Counted from the first letter of the stretch, positions 42,226-51,630 are shown. The stretch is 64,000 bases of DNA from Catenulispora sp. EB89 (GCF_041261445.1 NZ_JBGCCU010000036.1:1-64000), one strand, 5' to 3'. Program-made: numbers and translations. The notes: generated by a model from the letters alone, not told the origin.

Positions 42226-45200
42226 ATGACGAACGGTTTCCCGTCGATCAGCGCCGGCCGCGCGGACCCCGGCGCCTTCCGGCCGGTGCCGGCGATGATC
42301 GAGGACCAGGCCGACCGGACCCCGGAGCGGCCCGCGGTGTCCTACGACGGCCGGACGCTGAGCTACCGGTCCTTCGACGAGCTGGCCAACGGGCTGGCCG
42401 TGGTGCTCGCCGGGCGCGGGATCGGCCGCGGTGCCGCGGTGCCGGTCCTGCTCGGCAACAGCCTGGAGCTGCCGGTCGCCTACCTCGCGCTGATGAAGCT
42501 CGGCGCCGCCTTCGTTCCGTTGGACGCGGCCTGGCCGGTCGAACGGCTGCGCACCACCCTGGACGTGCTCCAGCCCGCGGCCGTGCTCTGCCACCGGCCG
42601 GCCGACCTGCCCCTGGAATACCGGAACGTGGCGCTGAGCGTCGAATGCGGCCGGATCGTCCGGACCGCGCAGCGTCCCGGCGTGCCCCTGGGTCCGGACG
42701 ACCTGATCTATGGGTTCTTCACCTCCGGGACCACAGGCATCCCCAAGTGCGCGATGAACCTGCACGGCGGGGTGGCCAACCGGTTCCGGTTCATGTCCCG
42801 CTACTTCGCGGCGACCGGCGAGGAGGTGGTGCTGCAGAACAGCAAGCACACCTTCGACTCCTCGATCTGGCAGCTGTTCTGGCCGCTGACCGAAGGCGGC
42901 CGCACGGTGCTGCCGGTCCAGGGCGAGTTCCTGGATCTGGAACGCACCGTGGCCACGATCGCCGAACACCGGGTCACCGCCTCGGACTTCGTCTCCAGCA
43001 TCTTCAACGCGCTGGTGGCCCTGGTGGACGCCGATCCGGCGGCGGTGCTGCCGAAGCTGGCCTCGCTGCGCTGGCTCGTCGTCGGCAGCGAGCCGGTCAA
43101 CCCCAAGGCGGTCCGGCACCTCACCTCGCTGCTGCCCGGGCTGCGCGTGACCAACGGCTACGGACCCACCGAGACGTCGATCGGCATGGCCTTCCATCCG
43201 ATGTCGGCCGAGGACGGCGACGCGATCCCGATCGGCAGGCCCATCGACAACTGTCACGCGGCGATCGTCGACGACGCCGTTCGCCTCGTGCCGGCGGGCG
43301 CCACCGGGGAGATAGCCGTCGGCGGCGCCTGCGTCGGGGCCGGCTACCTCGGCGCGCCGCAGGCGACGGCGCGCGTCTTCGTCCCGAACCCGTTCGCACC
43401 GCACATCCCGGGGGACCGGCTGTACCTGACCGGCGACCTCGGACGGCTCGACGAGCAGGGCCGGCTGTACTTCCTGGGCCGCAAGGACTTCCAGGTCAAG
43501 ATCGGCGGTATGCGGATCGAGCTGGGCGAGATCGAGGCGGTCGCCGAACGCCGCCCCGGGGTGCGCCAGGCCGTCGTCCTGGTCGAGGAACAGCCCGCGG
43601 GCAAGTCCCTGGCCTTGTTCGCGGCCTGCGACGAGGGCCTGTCCGAGCAGGCGCTGCGCGACCACCTGCGCGAGCACCTGCCCCGCACCAGCCTGCCCCG
43701 CCGGGTGTTCCTGCTGCCGTCGATGCCGTTGAGCGAGAACGGCAAAGCCGACCGGAACGAGCTCGGGCGCATCCTGGACCGGCGGCGCGCGGCGGACGCG
43801 GCCGAACTGCTGGGCGGCGCCGCGCCGGCCGGGCTGGGCGGCCGCGTGCTGTGGGCGATGCGGGCCGCCCTGGGCCGTCCCGACCTGGCCGGCGACGAGC
43901 ACTTCATGGACGCCGGCGGCGACTCGCTCAAGGCCCTGACGGCGGTCAACGCGATCCGGGCCGAGTTCGACCTCAGGGAGTTGTGCGCCCAGGACCTGTT
44001 CGACCAGCCGACCGCCGAGCGGCTGACCCGGCTGATCGAGGCCTACCAGGCCGACGACCGGGCCGTCGCGGACGAACCGGAGCTGATGGCCGCCGACGCG
44101 GCCGTGTCGGCGGGAGTCTTCGCCCCGGTCACTGCGGTTGCCCCGATCGCTCCAAACGGCACCGGGGGCTTCGAGGCGGCGACCGACGTACAGACCGTCC
44201 TGGTCGCCGGCGGCACGGGGTTCGTCGGCAGCCGCGTGGTCCACGAACTGCTGCGGACCGGAGCGCGGGTGATCTGCCTGGCGCGTGCGGGGGACGACGC
44301 GCGGGCCACCGACCGGGTGGTCTCCGCGCTCTCCGGGCGTGGGCTGTGGGTGCCGGAGTTCGCCGGACGGCTGTCCGGCGTGGCCGGTGACCTGAGCCTG
44401 CCCGGGCTCGGACTTGCCGACGACGTCCGGGAACGGCTGTCGCATTCCGCCGACCTGGTCCTCAACTGCGGTGCGATGGTCAACTTCCTGTTCGACTACC
44501 GCGCGCACCGCCGGACGAACGTCCTGGGCACCGCCGAGATGCTGCGCCTGGCCGCGGGCGGTCGTTCTGTACCCCTGGTGCAGGTGTCCACTCTGGCCGC
44601 GTTGCAGGACGCGACGACGGGCCGCGTGGACGCTCTGCCGGAGGACGTCGACGTCGCAGCGATCGGCGCGCCGCCCGGCGGATACAACCGCTCCAAGTGG
44701 GTCGCCGAACGCTATCTGGCCGCGGCCCGCGAGCGCGGTGCCTCGGTGACCGTGCTCCGGCTCGGGGAGGTCATGCCGAGCGCCGACAACGGGATCCCCA
44801 ACCCGCTCGCCCTCACCCACCTGCTGGCCTCGGCCATGATCCGGCTCGGCGTCCGGCCCGACGCGGACATCAGGACCGACTTCAGCACGGTCGACTACGT
44901 GGCCGCACGCATCGTCGCCGCGGTCCGCGACCGGACGGTGTGGGGCGACACCCTGCACGTGCTGCACCCGAGCAGCGTGAGCTTCGCCGCGCTGCTCGAC
45001 ACCGCCGACAGCCCGCCGGAACGGGTCTCGTGCCGCGAGTTCCTGCAGTGTCTGCGCGGCGAAGCCGAACGGACCGGCGAGCGGTCCTTGGCGGCTCTGG
45101 CGGCCCTGTTGCCGTCGGACCCGGCCGCCGTGGACGAAGCCGGGCTCCGGTACGAGTTCGACACGTTGCTGACCGACAACGCGACGCTCTACGGCGCCGA

Positions 45201-45324
45201 CCGCTGCCGCGCGGCGGAGGCCCGCTGGGCGCTGCCCGAAAGCCCGGTGCGGGACGCGATCTCGGCGTACCACGGTTACCTGTCCCGCAGCGTCCCCGGC
45301 CCGATGGCCGTCCCCGCTTCCTGA
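42226..45324 (+). CDS. A-PCP-reductase (carboxylic acid/thioester reductase type NRPS)
   Basis: A 1032-residue protein without condensation domain. Adenylation domain about 20-500 with FFTSGTTGIPKC (the usual PKG Gly is Cys), GYGPTETSIG and LTGDLGRL; hand-derived code D-S-W-D-V-G-G-I-G-K, unassigned. PCP Ser near 567 in AGGDSLKAL. Thioester-reductase domain about 655-1030: NAD(P) motif VAGGTGFVGSRVV, and catalytic YNRSK with Tyr near 820 and Lys near 824. It should activate a carboxylic or amino acid, bind it as thioester and release it as aldehyde, or alcohol after a second reduction. The aldo/keto reductase after it fits the second step. Confidence 0.92.
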   Translation: MTNGFPSISAGRADPGAFRPVPAMIEDQADRTPERPAVSYDGRTLSYRSFDELANGLAVVLAGRGIGRGAAVPVLLGNSLELPVAYLALMKLGAAFVPLDAAWPVERLRTTLDVLQPAAVLCHRPADLPLEYRNVALSVECGRIVRTAQRPGVPLGPDDLIYGFFTSGTTGIPKCAMNLHGGVANRFRFMSRYFAATGEEVVLQNSKHTFDSSIWQLFWPLTEGGRTVLPVQGEFLDLERTVATIAEHRVTASDFVSSIFNALVALVDADPAAVLPKLASLRWLVVGSEPVNPKAVRHLTSLLPGLRVTNGYGPTETSIGMAFHPMSAEDGDAIPIGRPIDNCHAAIVDDAVRLVPAGATGEIAVGGACVGAGYLGAPQATARVFVPNPFAPHIPGDRLYLTGDLGRLDEQGRLYFLGRKDFQVKIGGMRIELGEIEAVAERRPGVRQAVVLVEEQPAGKSLALFAACDEGLSEQALRDHLREHLPRTSLPRRVFLLPSMPLSENGKADRNELGRILDRRRAADAAELLGGAAPAGLGGRVLWAMRAALGRPDLAGDEHFMDAGGDSLKALTAVNAIRAEFDLRELCAQDLFDQPTAERLTRLIEAYQADDRAVADEPELMAADAAVSAGVFAPVTAVAPIAPNGTGGFEAATDVQTVLVAGGTGFVGSRVVHELLRTGARVICLARAGDDARATDRVVSALSGRGLWVPEFAGRLSGVAGDLSLPGLGLADDVRERLSHSADLVLNCGAMVNFLFDYRAHRRTNVLGTAEMLRLAAGGRSVPLVQVSTLAALQDATTGRVDALPEDVDVAAIGAPPGGYNRSKWVAERYLAAARERGASVTVLRLGEVMPSADNGIPNPLALTHLLASAMIRLGVRPDADIRTDFSTVDYVAARIVAAVRDRTVWGDTLHVLHPSSVSFAALLDTADSPPERVSCREFLQCLRGEAERTGERSLAALAALLPSDPAAVDEAGLRYEFDTLLTDNATLYGADRCRAAEARWALPESPVRDAISAYHGYLSRSVPGPMAVPAS

Positions 45325-45351
45325 TCCGGCGCCCGAAGTAAGGACACACAG

Positions 45352-46338
45352 ATGCAATATCGCACCATCGGCCGCCTCGGCTGGCCGGTCAGCGAGATCG
45401 GCTACGGCATGTGGGGCATCGCCGGCGGCGCCGGCGGGTTCGCCTCCGGCGCCGACTACGAGCTCGCGCCCCGCTGCCTGGACGAGGCGGTCGACCTGGG
45501 CTGCACGTTCTTCGACACGGCCTGGGCCTACGGCCGCGGGATCAGTGAACTGATGCTCGGCGCCGCGCTGCGCCGGCACCGCGACCGCACCCTGCGGGTG
45601 GCGACGAAGATCCCGCCCAAGAACCGCGCCTGGCCTCCCGGTCCCGACGACACCCTCGAGGACGTGTTCCCGCGCGAGCACGTCAGGGACTACACCTGGC
45701 GCAGCCTGACCAACCTCGGCGTGGACCGCATCGACCTGATGCAGTTCCACGTCTGGGAGGACCGCTGGGCCGCCGACCCCCAGTGGCAGGACACCGTGCG
45801 CGAGCTCAAGGACGAGGGCCTGGTCGCCTCGTTCGGGATCAGCGTCAACCGCTGGGAGCCCGCCAACTGTCTGGCCGCGATCGACTCCGGCCTGATCGAC
45901 GTGGTCCAGGTCATCTACAACATCTTCGACCAGGCGCCGGAGGACGAGCTGTTCGACCGTGCGCAGGCCGCCGGCGTGGGGGTCATCGCCCGCGTGCCCT
46001 TCGACGAGGGCTCTCTCACCGGGACGCTGACCGTCGACAGCACCTGGCCCGAAGAGGACTGGCGTGCCACCTACTTCGGCCCGGAGAACCTCAAGCCGAC
46101 CGTCGAGCGCGTCGACCGGCTCAAGCCGGACGTTCCCGAGGGGATGACCCTTCCGGAGCTCGCCTTGCGCTTCGCTCTGGACCATCCCGCGGTCACCACC
46201 GTGATCCCGGGCATGCGCAAGCTGGAGCATGTGCGGCGCAACCTGGCGATGAGCGACGGCCAGCGGCTCGATCCCGAACTCGTGCGCACCCTTCGCCCGC
46301 ACCGCTGGGACCGGGTGCCGGCCTGGTGGTCGGGGTGA
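45352..46338 (+). CDS. Aldo/keto reductase
   Basis: A 328-residue NADPH-dependent oxidoreductase. The catalytic tetrad is visible as FFDTAWAYGRG (Asp and Tyr), VATKIPPKN (Lys) and LMQFHVW (His). The C-terminal PAVTTVIPGMRKLEHVRRNL is the cofactor loop of class AKR11/12-like members. It follows the A-PCP-reductase gene by 27 nt and likely reduces its aldehyde product to an alcohol. Substrate is inferred. Confidence 0.9.
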   Translation: MQYRTIGRLGWPVSEIGYGMWGIAGGAGGFASGADYELAPRCLDEAVDLGCTFFDTAWAYGRGISELMLGAALRRHRDRTLRVATKIPPKNRAWPPGPDDTLEDVFPREHVRDYTWRSLTNLGVDRIDLMQFHVWEDRWAADPQWQDTVRELKDEGLVASFGISVNRWEPANCLAAIDSGLIDVVQVIYNIFDQAPEDELFDRAQAAGVGVIARVPFDEGSLTGTLTVDSTWPEEDWRATYFGPENLKPTVERVDRLKPDVPEGMTLPELALRFALDHPAVTTVIPGMRKLEHVRRNLAMSDGQRLDPELVRTLRPHRWDRVPAWWSG

Positions 46339-46340
46339 TC

Positions 46341-46367
46341 CGGGTGACTCGGGTGACTCGGGTGATG
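46341..46367 (+). repeat. 9-bp direct repeat after the AKR gene
   Basis: CGGGTGACT at 46341 and 46350 and CGGGTGATG at 46359 form a 9-bp tandem repeat in the 94-nt gap between the AKR and the sulfotransferase, the largest gap in the downstream half of the cluster. Confidence 0.6.
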
Positions 46368-46432
46368 CGGCGGCGGGTCGCCGGGAAGTGGCCGTTCGGA
46401 GCAAGACGTCTGGAGAATCCGGGGTATCAACG

Positions 46433-47152
46433 ATGACTGTGATCGCCATGTGGGCGCATTCGCGTTCCATGTCGACGGCGTTCCTGCGGATGATGATCGA
46501 AAGGGGCGACGTCACCGTCGTCCACGAACCCTGGCTCGGCCTCACCGAGCAGGGGCAGGTCACCGTGGCGCTCGCCGGCGACCGCCGGCAGACCGTGCGC
46601 TCCGACCAGGAGCTCATCGATCTGCTCACCGAGGAGGGCCGGGAGCGGCCGGTGTTCGTCAAGGAAGTCCTCGACCATCGGTACCCGTATCTCTACGAGC
46701 ATCCGGAGCGGTTCGCTTCCTTCGTCCACACATTCATCGTCCGCCACCCGGCGCAGACCATCGCCTCCCACTACGCGATGAAACCCACGGTGACCAGCCC
46801 CGAGATCGGCTACGAGCGGCAGTTCGAACTCTTCGAACGGCTCTGGGCCGCCACCGGCACCCAACCGCTGGTGCTCGGTTCGGAACGCCTGCTGGAAGAC
46901 CCGAAGACGACGGTCGCAAGGTTCTGCGAATACACCGGACTTCCCTACCTGCCCGAGGCGCTCACCTGGGAGGCCCAGGACCGGCCGGAATGGCAGCTCT
47001 ACCGCGGCTGGCACCTCGACGTGATCGACAGCAACGGCTTCCAGGCCAAGCCCAAGAGCTACCCCGACACGATCGAGAACAACTCCGTCCTGCGATCCTT
47101 CTACGACTACCACCTCCCGTTCTACGACCGGATCATGGCCTATGCCGACTGA
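46433..47152 (+). CDS. PAPS-dependent sulfotransferase
   Basis: A 239-residue cytosolic sulfotransferase. The 5'-phosphosulfate loop is at the N-terminus, AMWAHSRSMSTAFLRMM, and the 3'-phosphate region is FIVRHPAQTIASHYA near residue 105. The tail LRSFYDYHLPFYDRIM is typical of small bacterial members. It would transfer sulfuryl from PAPS, made by the cysCDN set in the same cluster, to a hydroxyl or amine. ATG 46433 follows GGGG at 8 nt. It overlaps the DapF-like gene by 11 nt. The acceptor is inferred: an alcohol made by the A-PCP-R/AKR pair or a serine hydroxyl. Confidence 0.85.
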   Translation: MTVIAMWAHSRSMSTAFLRMMIERGDVTVVHEPWLGLTEQGQVTVALAGDRRQTVRSDQELIDLLTEEGRERPVFVKEVLDHRYPYLYEHPERFASFVHTFIVRHPAQTIASHYAMKPTVTSPEIGYERQFELFERLWAATGTQPLVLGSERLLEDPKTTVARFCEYTGLPYLPEALTWEAQDRPEWQLYRGWHLDVIDSNGFQAKPKSYPDTIENNSVLRSFYDYHLPFYDRIMAYAD

Positions 47153-47972
47153 GCGGCGCGAGGTGGAGTTCGTCAAACTCGTCGCGGCCGGCAACCACTT
47201 CGTCCTGCTAGACGCCGACCGCGACCCGCCACCGCCGGACACCGCCGCCTTCGCCGTCGCGGCCTGCCACCCGGCCACCGGCATCGGCGCGGACGGCGTC
47301 CTGGTGGTCCGCCGCACCGGTGCGGACGAGGTACGGCTCACCGTCTTCAACCCCGACGGCTCCGTCGCCAAGATGTGCGGCAACGGCGCGCGCTGCGCCG
47401 CGTTCCACGTCCTGCGCGAGGACGGCGGCTCGCAGCTGTCTGTCACCCTCGGCCGAGACCGGATGCACACCCTGCAAGCCCGCCTCGGCCCCGGCGGCGA
47501 GACCGTGGAGCTCAGTTCGCCGCAGCCGGCCGTGACCGTCGGCCCGATCCACCTCGACGGCTTCGGCGGCTTCGACTTCCACACCGTGGACACCGGCACC
47601 GAATACGCGGTCGCGTTCGTCGACGACGTGGACCGGATCGACATGGCCACCATCGGCCCCGCCATCCGCCACCACCCGCACTTCGCCCCCGGAGGCACGA
47701 GCGTGAGCTTCGCCGAACTCCGGCCCGACGGCCTCAGGGTGCGCACCTACGAACGCGGCAACGAGGCGGAGACCCTCTCCTGCGCCAGCGGCGCGGTGGC
47801 CTGCGCCGTGGTCGCCCGAACACTGGGCCTGCCGATCCCGGACCGCGTCGCAGTGCACAACCGCTCCGCGGATCCACTGTCCGTGCGGATCGTCGGCACC
47901 GGACCGCCCTTCGTCGCCCTGACGTCGACGGGGTCGGTGGCGCGGGTGTTCGCCGGGACGGTGCCGGTGTGA
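47142..47972 (+). CDS. DapF-like amino acid epimerase
   Basis: A 276-residue homologue of diaminopimelate epimerase. First-base Cys79 is in KMCGNGARC and the second Cys214 in LSCASGAVAC, where the housekeeping form has ACGTGA. The substrate-binding GNHFVLLD, GIGADGVL and YERGNEAET are present. Overlap with the sulfotransferase gene and the altered second motif argue for a dedicated paralogue acting on a nonproteinogenic amino acid rather than for lysine/cell-wall synthesis. Last gene of the + strand cluster run. Confidence 0.85.
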   Translation: MPTERREVEFVKLVAAGNHFVLLDADRDPPPPDTAAFAVAACHPATGIGADGVLVVRRTGADEVRLTVFNPDGSVAKMCGNGARCAAFHVLREDGGSQLSVTLGRDRMHTLQARLGPGGETVELSSPQPAVTVGPIHLDGFGGFDFHTVDTGTEYAVAFVDDVDRIDMATIGPAIRHHPHFAPGGTSVSFAELRPDGLRVRTYERGNEAETLSCASGAVACAVVARTLGLPIPDRVAVHNRSADPLSVRIVGTGPPFVALTSTGSVARVFAGTVPV

Positions 47973-48027
47973 GGTGCCCGTGTGAGGTGCCGGACAAGGC
48001 CGTGAGCGGAGCTCGCCGTTCCGAGCC

Positions 48028-49506
48028 TCACCAAGGGTGCGGTCGGTAGTCCTTGAGAAACACCCCGAACAGATCCTCGCCCGCCTCCCCGCGCACCACC
48101 GGGTCGTAGACGCGTGCGGCGCCGTCGACCAGGTCGAGCGGGGCGTGGAAGCCGGCGTCGTGCAGCCGCGCCTTGTCCGGGTGCGGCCGCTCGTCGGTGA
48201 TCCAGCCGGTGTCCACCGCCGTCATCAGAATGCCGTCCTGCTCCAGCATCTCCCGGGCGCTGGTGCGGGTCAGCATGTTGAGGGCGGCCTTGGCCATGTT
48301 GGTGTGGGGGTGGCCGGGGCCCTTGTAGCCGCGGGCGAACTGGCCCTCCATCGCGGAGACGTTGACCACGTACTTGCGCCGGGCGGCCGATCCGGCCATC
48401 GTCGCGCGCAGGCGGCTGACCAGGATGAACGGCGCTGTCACGTTGCAGAGCTGGACCTCCAGCAGCTCGATCGGGTCCACCTGCTCCACCTTGTGGCTCC
48501 AGCTGTTGGCGTCGTCGAGGTCCGGGACCAGGCCGCCGGCGTCGATCGCGGTGCCCGCCTCGATCAGCGCGGGGGTGGCGGAGCCGTAGGTCAGGGCGAG
48601 GGCGGTCAGCGCCTGCGGCGTGAGCTGCTTGCGGCGCGGGCCGGCCTGTCGGGGCACCGGGAGCATCGGTTGCCGGCTCATGTCGAAGCGGCCGAGGGTG
48701 GTGACGCCGGGCAGCTCGCCGGCGGGCGGCGGCGCGTGTTCGGCGTCGATCAGCTCCTGGTAGGCGTGCGGGGACCGGCGGACGGTCTGCGCGGCGTTGT
48801 TGATCAGGATGTCCAGCGGCCCGGCGTCGCTCACCGTCTCGGCGAGCGCGATGACCTGCGACGGGTCCCGCAGGTCGAGGCCGACGACGTGCAGCCGGTG
48901 GAGCCACTCGCCGCTGTCCGGCATCGCGGTGAAGCGGCGGACCGCGTCGTTGGGGAAGCGCGTGGTGATCGTGGTGTGCGCGCCGTCGCGCAGCAGCCGC
49001 AGCGCGATGTACATCCCGATCTTGGCCCGGCCGCCGGTCAGCAGCGCGCGCCGGCCGGTCAGGTCGGTCCGCGCGTCGCGGCGCGCCCGGTTCTCGGCCG
49101 CACAGCGCCGGCACAGCTGGTGGTAGAACGCGTCGACCTCGACGTAGCGCGTCTTGCAGACGTAACAGGACCGCGGCCGCTCCAGGATCCCGGCGATGGC
49201 GGAGGCGGTCCCGCTGGCGAGCTGCACGCCCTGCGTCTCGTCGTCGATCCGGGTGGCCGCGCCAGTCGCGGTGCGCTCGGTGACGGCACGGTCGTTGGTC
49301 GTCTTCGCCGTCCGGTTCTCCTGACGGCGCCGCCGCTTGACCTCCCGGTACACCTCGGAGGTCGCCCTGCGCAGCTCGATGGCCTGCGGATGGTCCAGCG
49401 GCAGCTCGCTGAGTTCGGACAGTGCCGCCAACACCAGGCGCATCCGCTCGGGGTCTATCCCGGCGTGGGCCTCGGCGGCGTCGGTCGTGTCGGGTCCTGC
49501 GTTCAT
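48028..49506 (-). CDS. SDR oxidoreductase with N-terminal zinc-ribbon
   Basis: A 492-residue two-part protein. Residues 1-110 are helical and basic (EVYREVKRRRRQENRT); a CYVC...CRRC zinc-knuckle is near 112-138. From about 150 a classical SDR begins: ALLTGGRAKIGMYIALRLLRDGA, DILINNAAQTVRR, an active-site Ser in VVNVSAMEGQFARGYKGPGHPHTNMAK (with Tyr and Lys displaced). Most SDRs are about 250 residues, so the fusion doubles the length. Function unknown. Convergent to the DapF-like gene. Confidence 0.8.
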   Translation of the reverse strand: MNAGPDTTDAAEAHAGIDPERMRLVLAALSELSELPLDHPQAIELRRATSEVYREVKRRRRQENRTAKTTNDRAVTERTATGAATRIDDETQGVQLASGTASAIAGILERPRSCYVCKTRYVEVDAFYHQLCRRCAAENRARRDARTDLTGRRALLTGGRAKIGMYIALRLLRDGAHTTITTRFPNDAVRRFTAMPDSGEWLHRLHVVGLDLRDPSQVIALAETVSDAGPLDILINNAAQTVRRSPHAYQELIDAEHAPPPAGELPGVTTLGRFDMSRQPMLPVPRQAGPRRKQLTPQALTALALTYGSATPALIEAGTAIDAGGLVPDLDDANSWSHKVEQVDPIELLEVQLCNVTAPFILVSRLRATMAGSAARRKYVVNVSAMEGQFARGYKGPGHPHTNMAKAALNMLTRTSAREMLEQDGILMTAVDTGWITDERPHPDKARLHDAGFHAPLDLVDGAARVYDPVVRGEAGEDLFGVFLKDYRPHPW

Positions 49507-49661
49507 CGCCTGCCGGCTCTTTTCTGGAAACGGGCCGGGGAGCCGGTCGGGCGGACGGCCGGGACTGCTGGAGGGAAACCCGAGCGATTCTACCGGTCAT
49601 GATCTACGGCCGGTGCGCATGGTCCGATCGTGCGCGGCGCGCTCGCAGCCGCACCAGACCG

Positions 49662-50528
49662 CTACTTCAGCAGCCGCGAAAGCCGCCGGTCGGCCAGCGG
49701 CTTGCCACCGGTCTGGCACGTCGGGCAGTACTGCAGGCTCGAGTCGGCGAAGGAGACCTCGCGGATCGTGTCGCCGCAGACCGGGCATTTCTCGCCGGTG
49801 CGGCCGTGGACGCGCAGGCCCGACTTCTTCTCCGCCTTCAGGTCCTTCATCGGGAGGCCGCGGGAGCGTTCGACGGCGTCGTTGAGGGTGCTGAGGGTGA
49901 CCTCGTAGAGGTTGGCCACCTCTTCGGGCGTCAGCTTGGCTGCCAGTTTGTAGGGGGACATGCGCGCCGCGTGCAGGATCTCGTCGGAGTAGGCGTTGCC
50001 GATGCCGGCCAGGACGCTCTGGTCGCGCAGGACGCCCTTGATCTGGCGGCGCTCGCCGTCCAGGAGGCCGCGGAGTACGTCGACGGTGAATTCCTCCGAG
50101 AGGGGGTCGATGCCCAGGCGCGCGATGCCCGGGACGTCGTTGGGGTCGCGGACGACGTAGACCGCCAGCCCCTTCTTCGTGCCGTACTCGGTCACGTCGA
50201 TGCCGCTGCCGGCCGGCTCCTCCATGCGTACGCGCAGCGCCAGTGGCCCCTTGCCGGGCTTCGGGGGCGTCGTCGGCAGCTCCTCCTGCCAGCGGACCCA
50301 GCCGGCGCGCGCCAGGTGCAGGACCAGGTGCAGGTCGCCGGCGCTGATGTCGAGGAACTTCCCGTGGCGTCCCACTCCGCTGACGACCTGGCCCTCCAGG
50401 GCCGACAGCGGCGGGTCGTATGTCTTGAGCGCGTGGATGGCGACCGGTGTGGCCGCCGCGACGGTGTGTCCGGCGAGGTGCTCGTCCAGGAACGCGGCCA
50501 GCGCCTGGACCTCCGGCAGTTCGGGCAT
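49662..50528 (-). CDS. Fpg/Nei family DNA glycosylase/AP lyase
   Basis: Base-excision repair enzyme of 288 residues. It starts MPELPEVQAL, where Pro2 and Glu3 are the catalytic residues, contains the helix-two-turn-helix segment IKGVLRDQSVLAGIGNAYSDEIL, and ends with the zinc finger CPVCGDTIREVSFADSS and CPTCQTGG. The upstream frame is open, but ATG 50528 is required because family activity depends on the processed N-terminus. A second ortholog-type copy (MutM versus Nei) cannot be resolved here. Confidence 0.93.
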   Translation of the reverse strand: MPELPEVQALAAFLDEHLAGHTVAAATPVAIHALKTYDPPLSALEGQVVSGVGRHGKFLDISAGDLHLVLHLARAGWVRWQEELPTTPPKPGKGPLALRVRMEEPAGSGIDVTEYGTKKGLAVYVVRDPNDVPGIARLGIDPLSEEFTVDVLRGLLDGERRQIKGVLRDQSVLAGIGNAYSDEILHAARMSPYKLAAKLTPEEVANLYEVTLSTLNDAVERSRGLPMKDLKAEKKSGLRVHGRTGEKCPVCGDTIREVSFADSSLQYCPTCQTGGKPLADRRLSRLLK

Positions 50529-50569
50529 GACAGCAGTCTGCCCGCTGGCGCGGCGCCGCGCTCGCTGGG

Positions 50570-50605
50570 GCGGTGCGCGATGCGGTGCGCGATGCGGTGC
50601 GGGGC
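50570..50605. repeat. 12-bp tandem repeat between divergent genes
   Basis: GCGGTGCGCGAT occurs at 50570 and 50582 and partly at 50594. The same 208-bp intergenic region also holds the palindromic GGCGCGCC as GGCGCGCCGCG at 50655 and 50684. No function can be assigned. Confidence 0.6.
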
Positions 50606-50736
50606 GAGGTGTGCGACACGGCACGTGACGGGGTGCGTCCGGCGGGTGAAAAAGGGCGCGCCGCGCTGCTGGTTCTGCGGTTTGGCGCGCCGCGTTGGCT
50701 AGATTCCGGCCATCCGCTAGTAAACCGGGAGCAGTC

Positions 50737-51630
50737 GTGCGCAAGTGCGTGTCAATGGTCGCCGTGGCCTCGGCCACCTTCGGGCTGGCCGCCTGTTCGG
50801 GCACCGATCGGGGACGGGAGCCGGCCGGCGCCTCGCAGCCCCTCAGCGCGCAGGCCGCGGCGGGGTCGCAGGCCGACGGGCACGCGGCCCGGGTGCACGC
50901 CGCGCCGGTCGCGGTGGCTCCGGCGGCGGCCCAGGGGCAGAACCCGCAGGCGGCCCCGGGTGCCCGTGCCGCCGCTCCTGCCGGCGGCCCCGGTGCACCT
51001 GCCGCCGTCCCCGGCGCTCTCGGCACTCCTGGCACCACCCCCGGCATCACCGCCGCCGGCCTCGGCCCCGTCGGTGCCCCGGTCCTCATCCCCTCCAGCA
51101 CCACCGACGTCGCCCCGCAGTCGGCGCACCCGCACACCGCCGCGCCGCGTCCGGCCGCCGCGCCCGCGGCCTCGGCCGCGGTGCCCGCCTCGCCCCGGCC
51201 CGCGCCGGCTCCGCCGGCGGCGCAGGACCCGCACGCCCAGGACCCGAACCTCGCCTACGACCCGACCGCCTCGGCGACGGCGCAGATCGTGGACGCCGTC
51301 GCCGCCGCGCGCATGGACGGCAAGGCCGTCCTGCTCGACTTCGGCGCCGACTGGTGCACCGCGTGCCGGGCGCTGGACAAGGCGATGCACACGCCGAAGG
51401 CCCAGGCCGTCCTCGCGCAGTCCTACCACGTCGTGCACATCGACCTGGGCAACTCCGACCCGCAGCACATGGCGCTGGCCACGCAGTACGACGCCATGGG
51501 CACCTTCGGCATGCCGCTGCTGGTGGTCCTGAACCCCGACGGCACCGTCCGCGCCGACTCGGCGCACGTCGGCCAGCCGAAGTACGACGAGGCGGGCCTG
51601 GCGGCCTGGCTGAACCAGTGGGCGCGATGA
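50737..51630 (+). CDS. Thioredoxin-like lipoprotein (DsbD gamma-domain-like)
   Basis: A 297-residue exported protein. N-terminal signal ends with lipobox LAAC near residue 20, followed by an Ala/Pro-rich linker of about 155 residues and a thioredoxin domain from about 185: VLLDFGADWCTACRALDKAM with the redox pair CTAC, and cis-Pro in GTFGMPLLVVL. The order resembles the C-terminal (gamma) domain of DsbD. GTG 50737 is chosen because CGGGAGC lies 6 nt upstream. The next gene encodes the alpha-like domain, and they overlap by 4 nt. Confidence 0.85.
   Translation: MRKCVSMVAVASATFGLAACSGTDRGREPAGASQPLSAQAAAGSQADGHAARVHAAPVAVAPAAAQGQNPQAAPGARAAAPAGGPGAPAAVPGALGTPGTTPGITAAGLGPVGAPVLIPSSTTDVAPQSAHPHTAAPRPAAAPAASAAVPASPRPAPAPPAAQDPHAQDPNLAYDPTASATAQIVDAVAAARMDGKAVLLDFGADWCTACRALDKAMHTPKAQAVLAQSYHVVHIDLGNSDPQHMALATQYDAMGTFGMPLLVVLNPDGTVRADSAHVGQPKYDEAGLAAWLNQWAR

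Noticed and set aside
41503-46662. A 1719-codon open frame on the - strand across five biosynthetic genes
   Set aside because: It crosses several well-supported genes with clear motifs and has shadow-like composition.
41053-47972. LysW-carrier-type azabicycle pathway (vazabitide/ficellomycin-like)
   Set aside because: No LysW carrier gene or ArgX/LysX-like partner was found, so only the sulfate leaving-group idea is kept as speculation.
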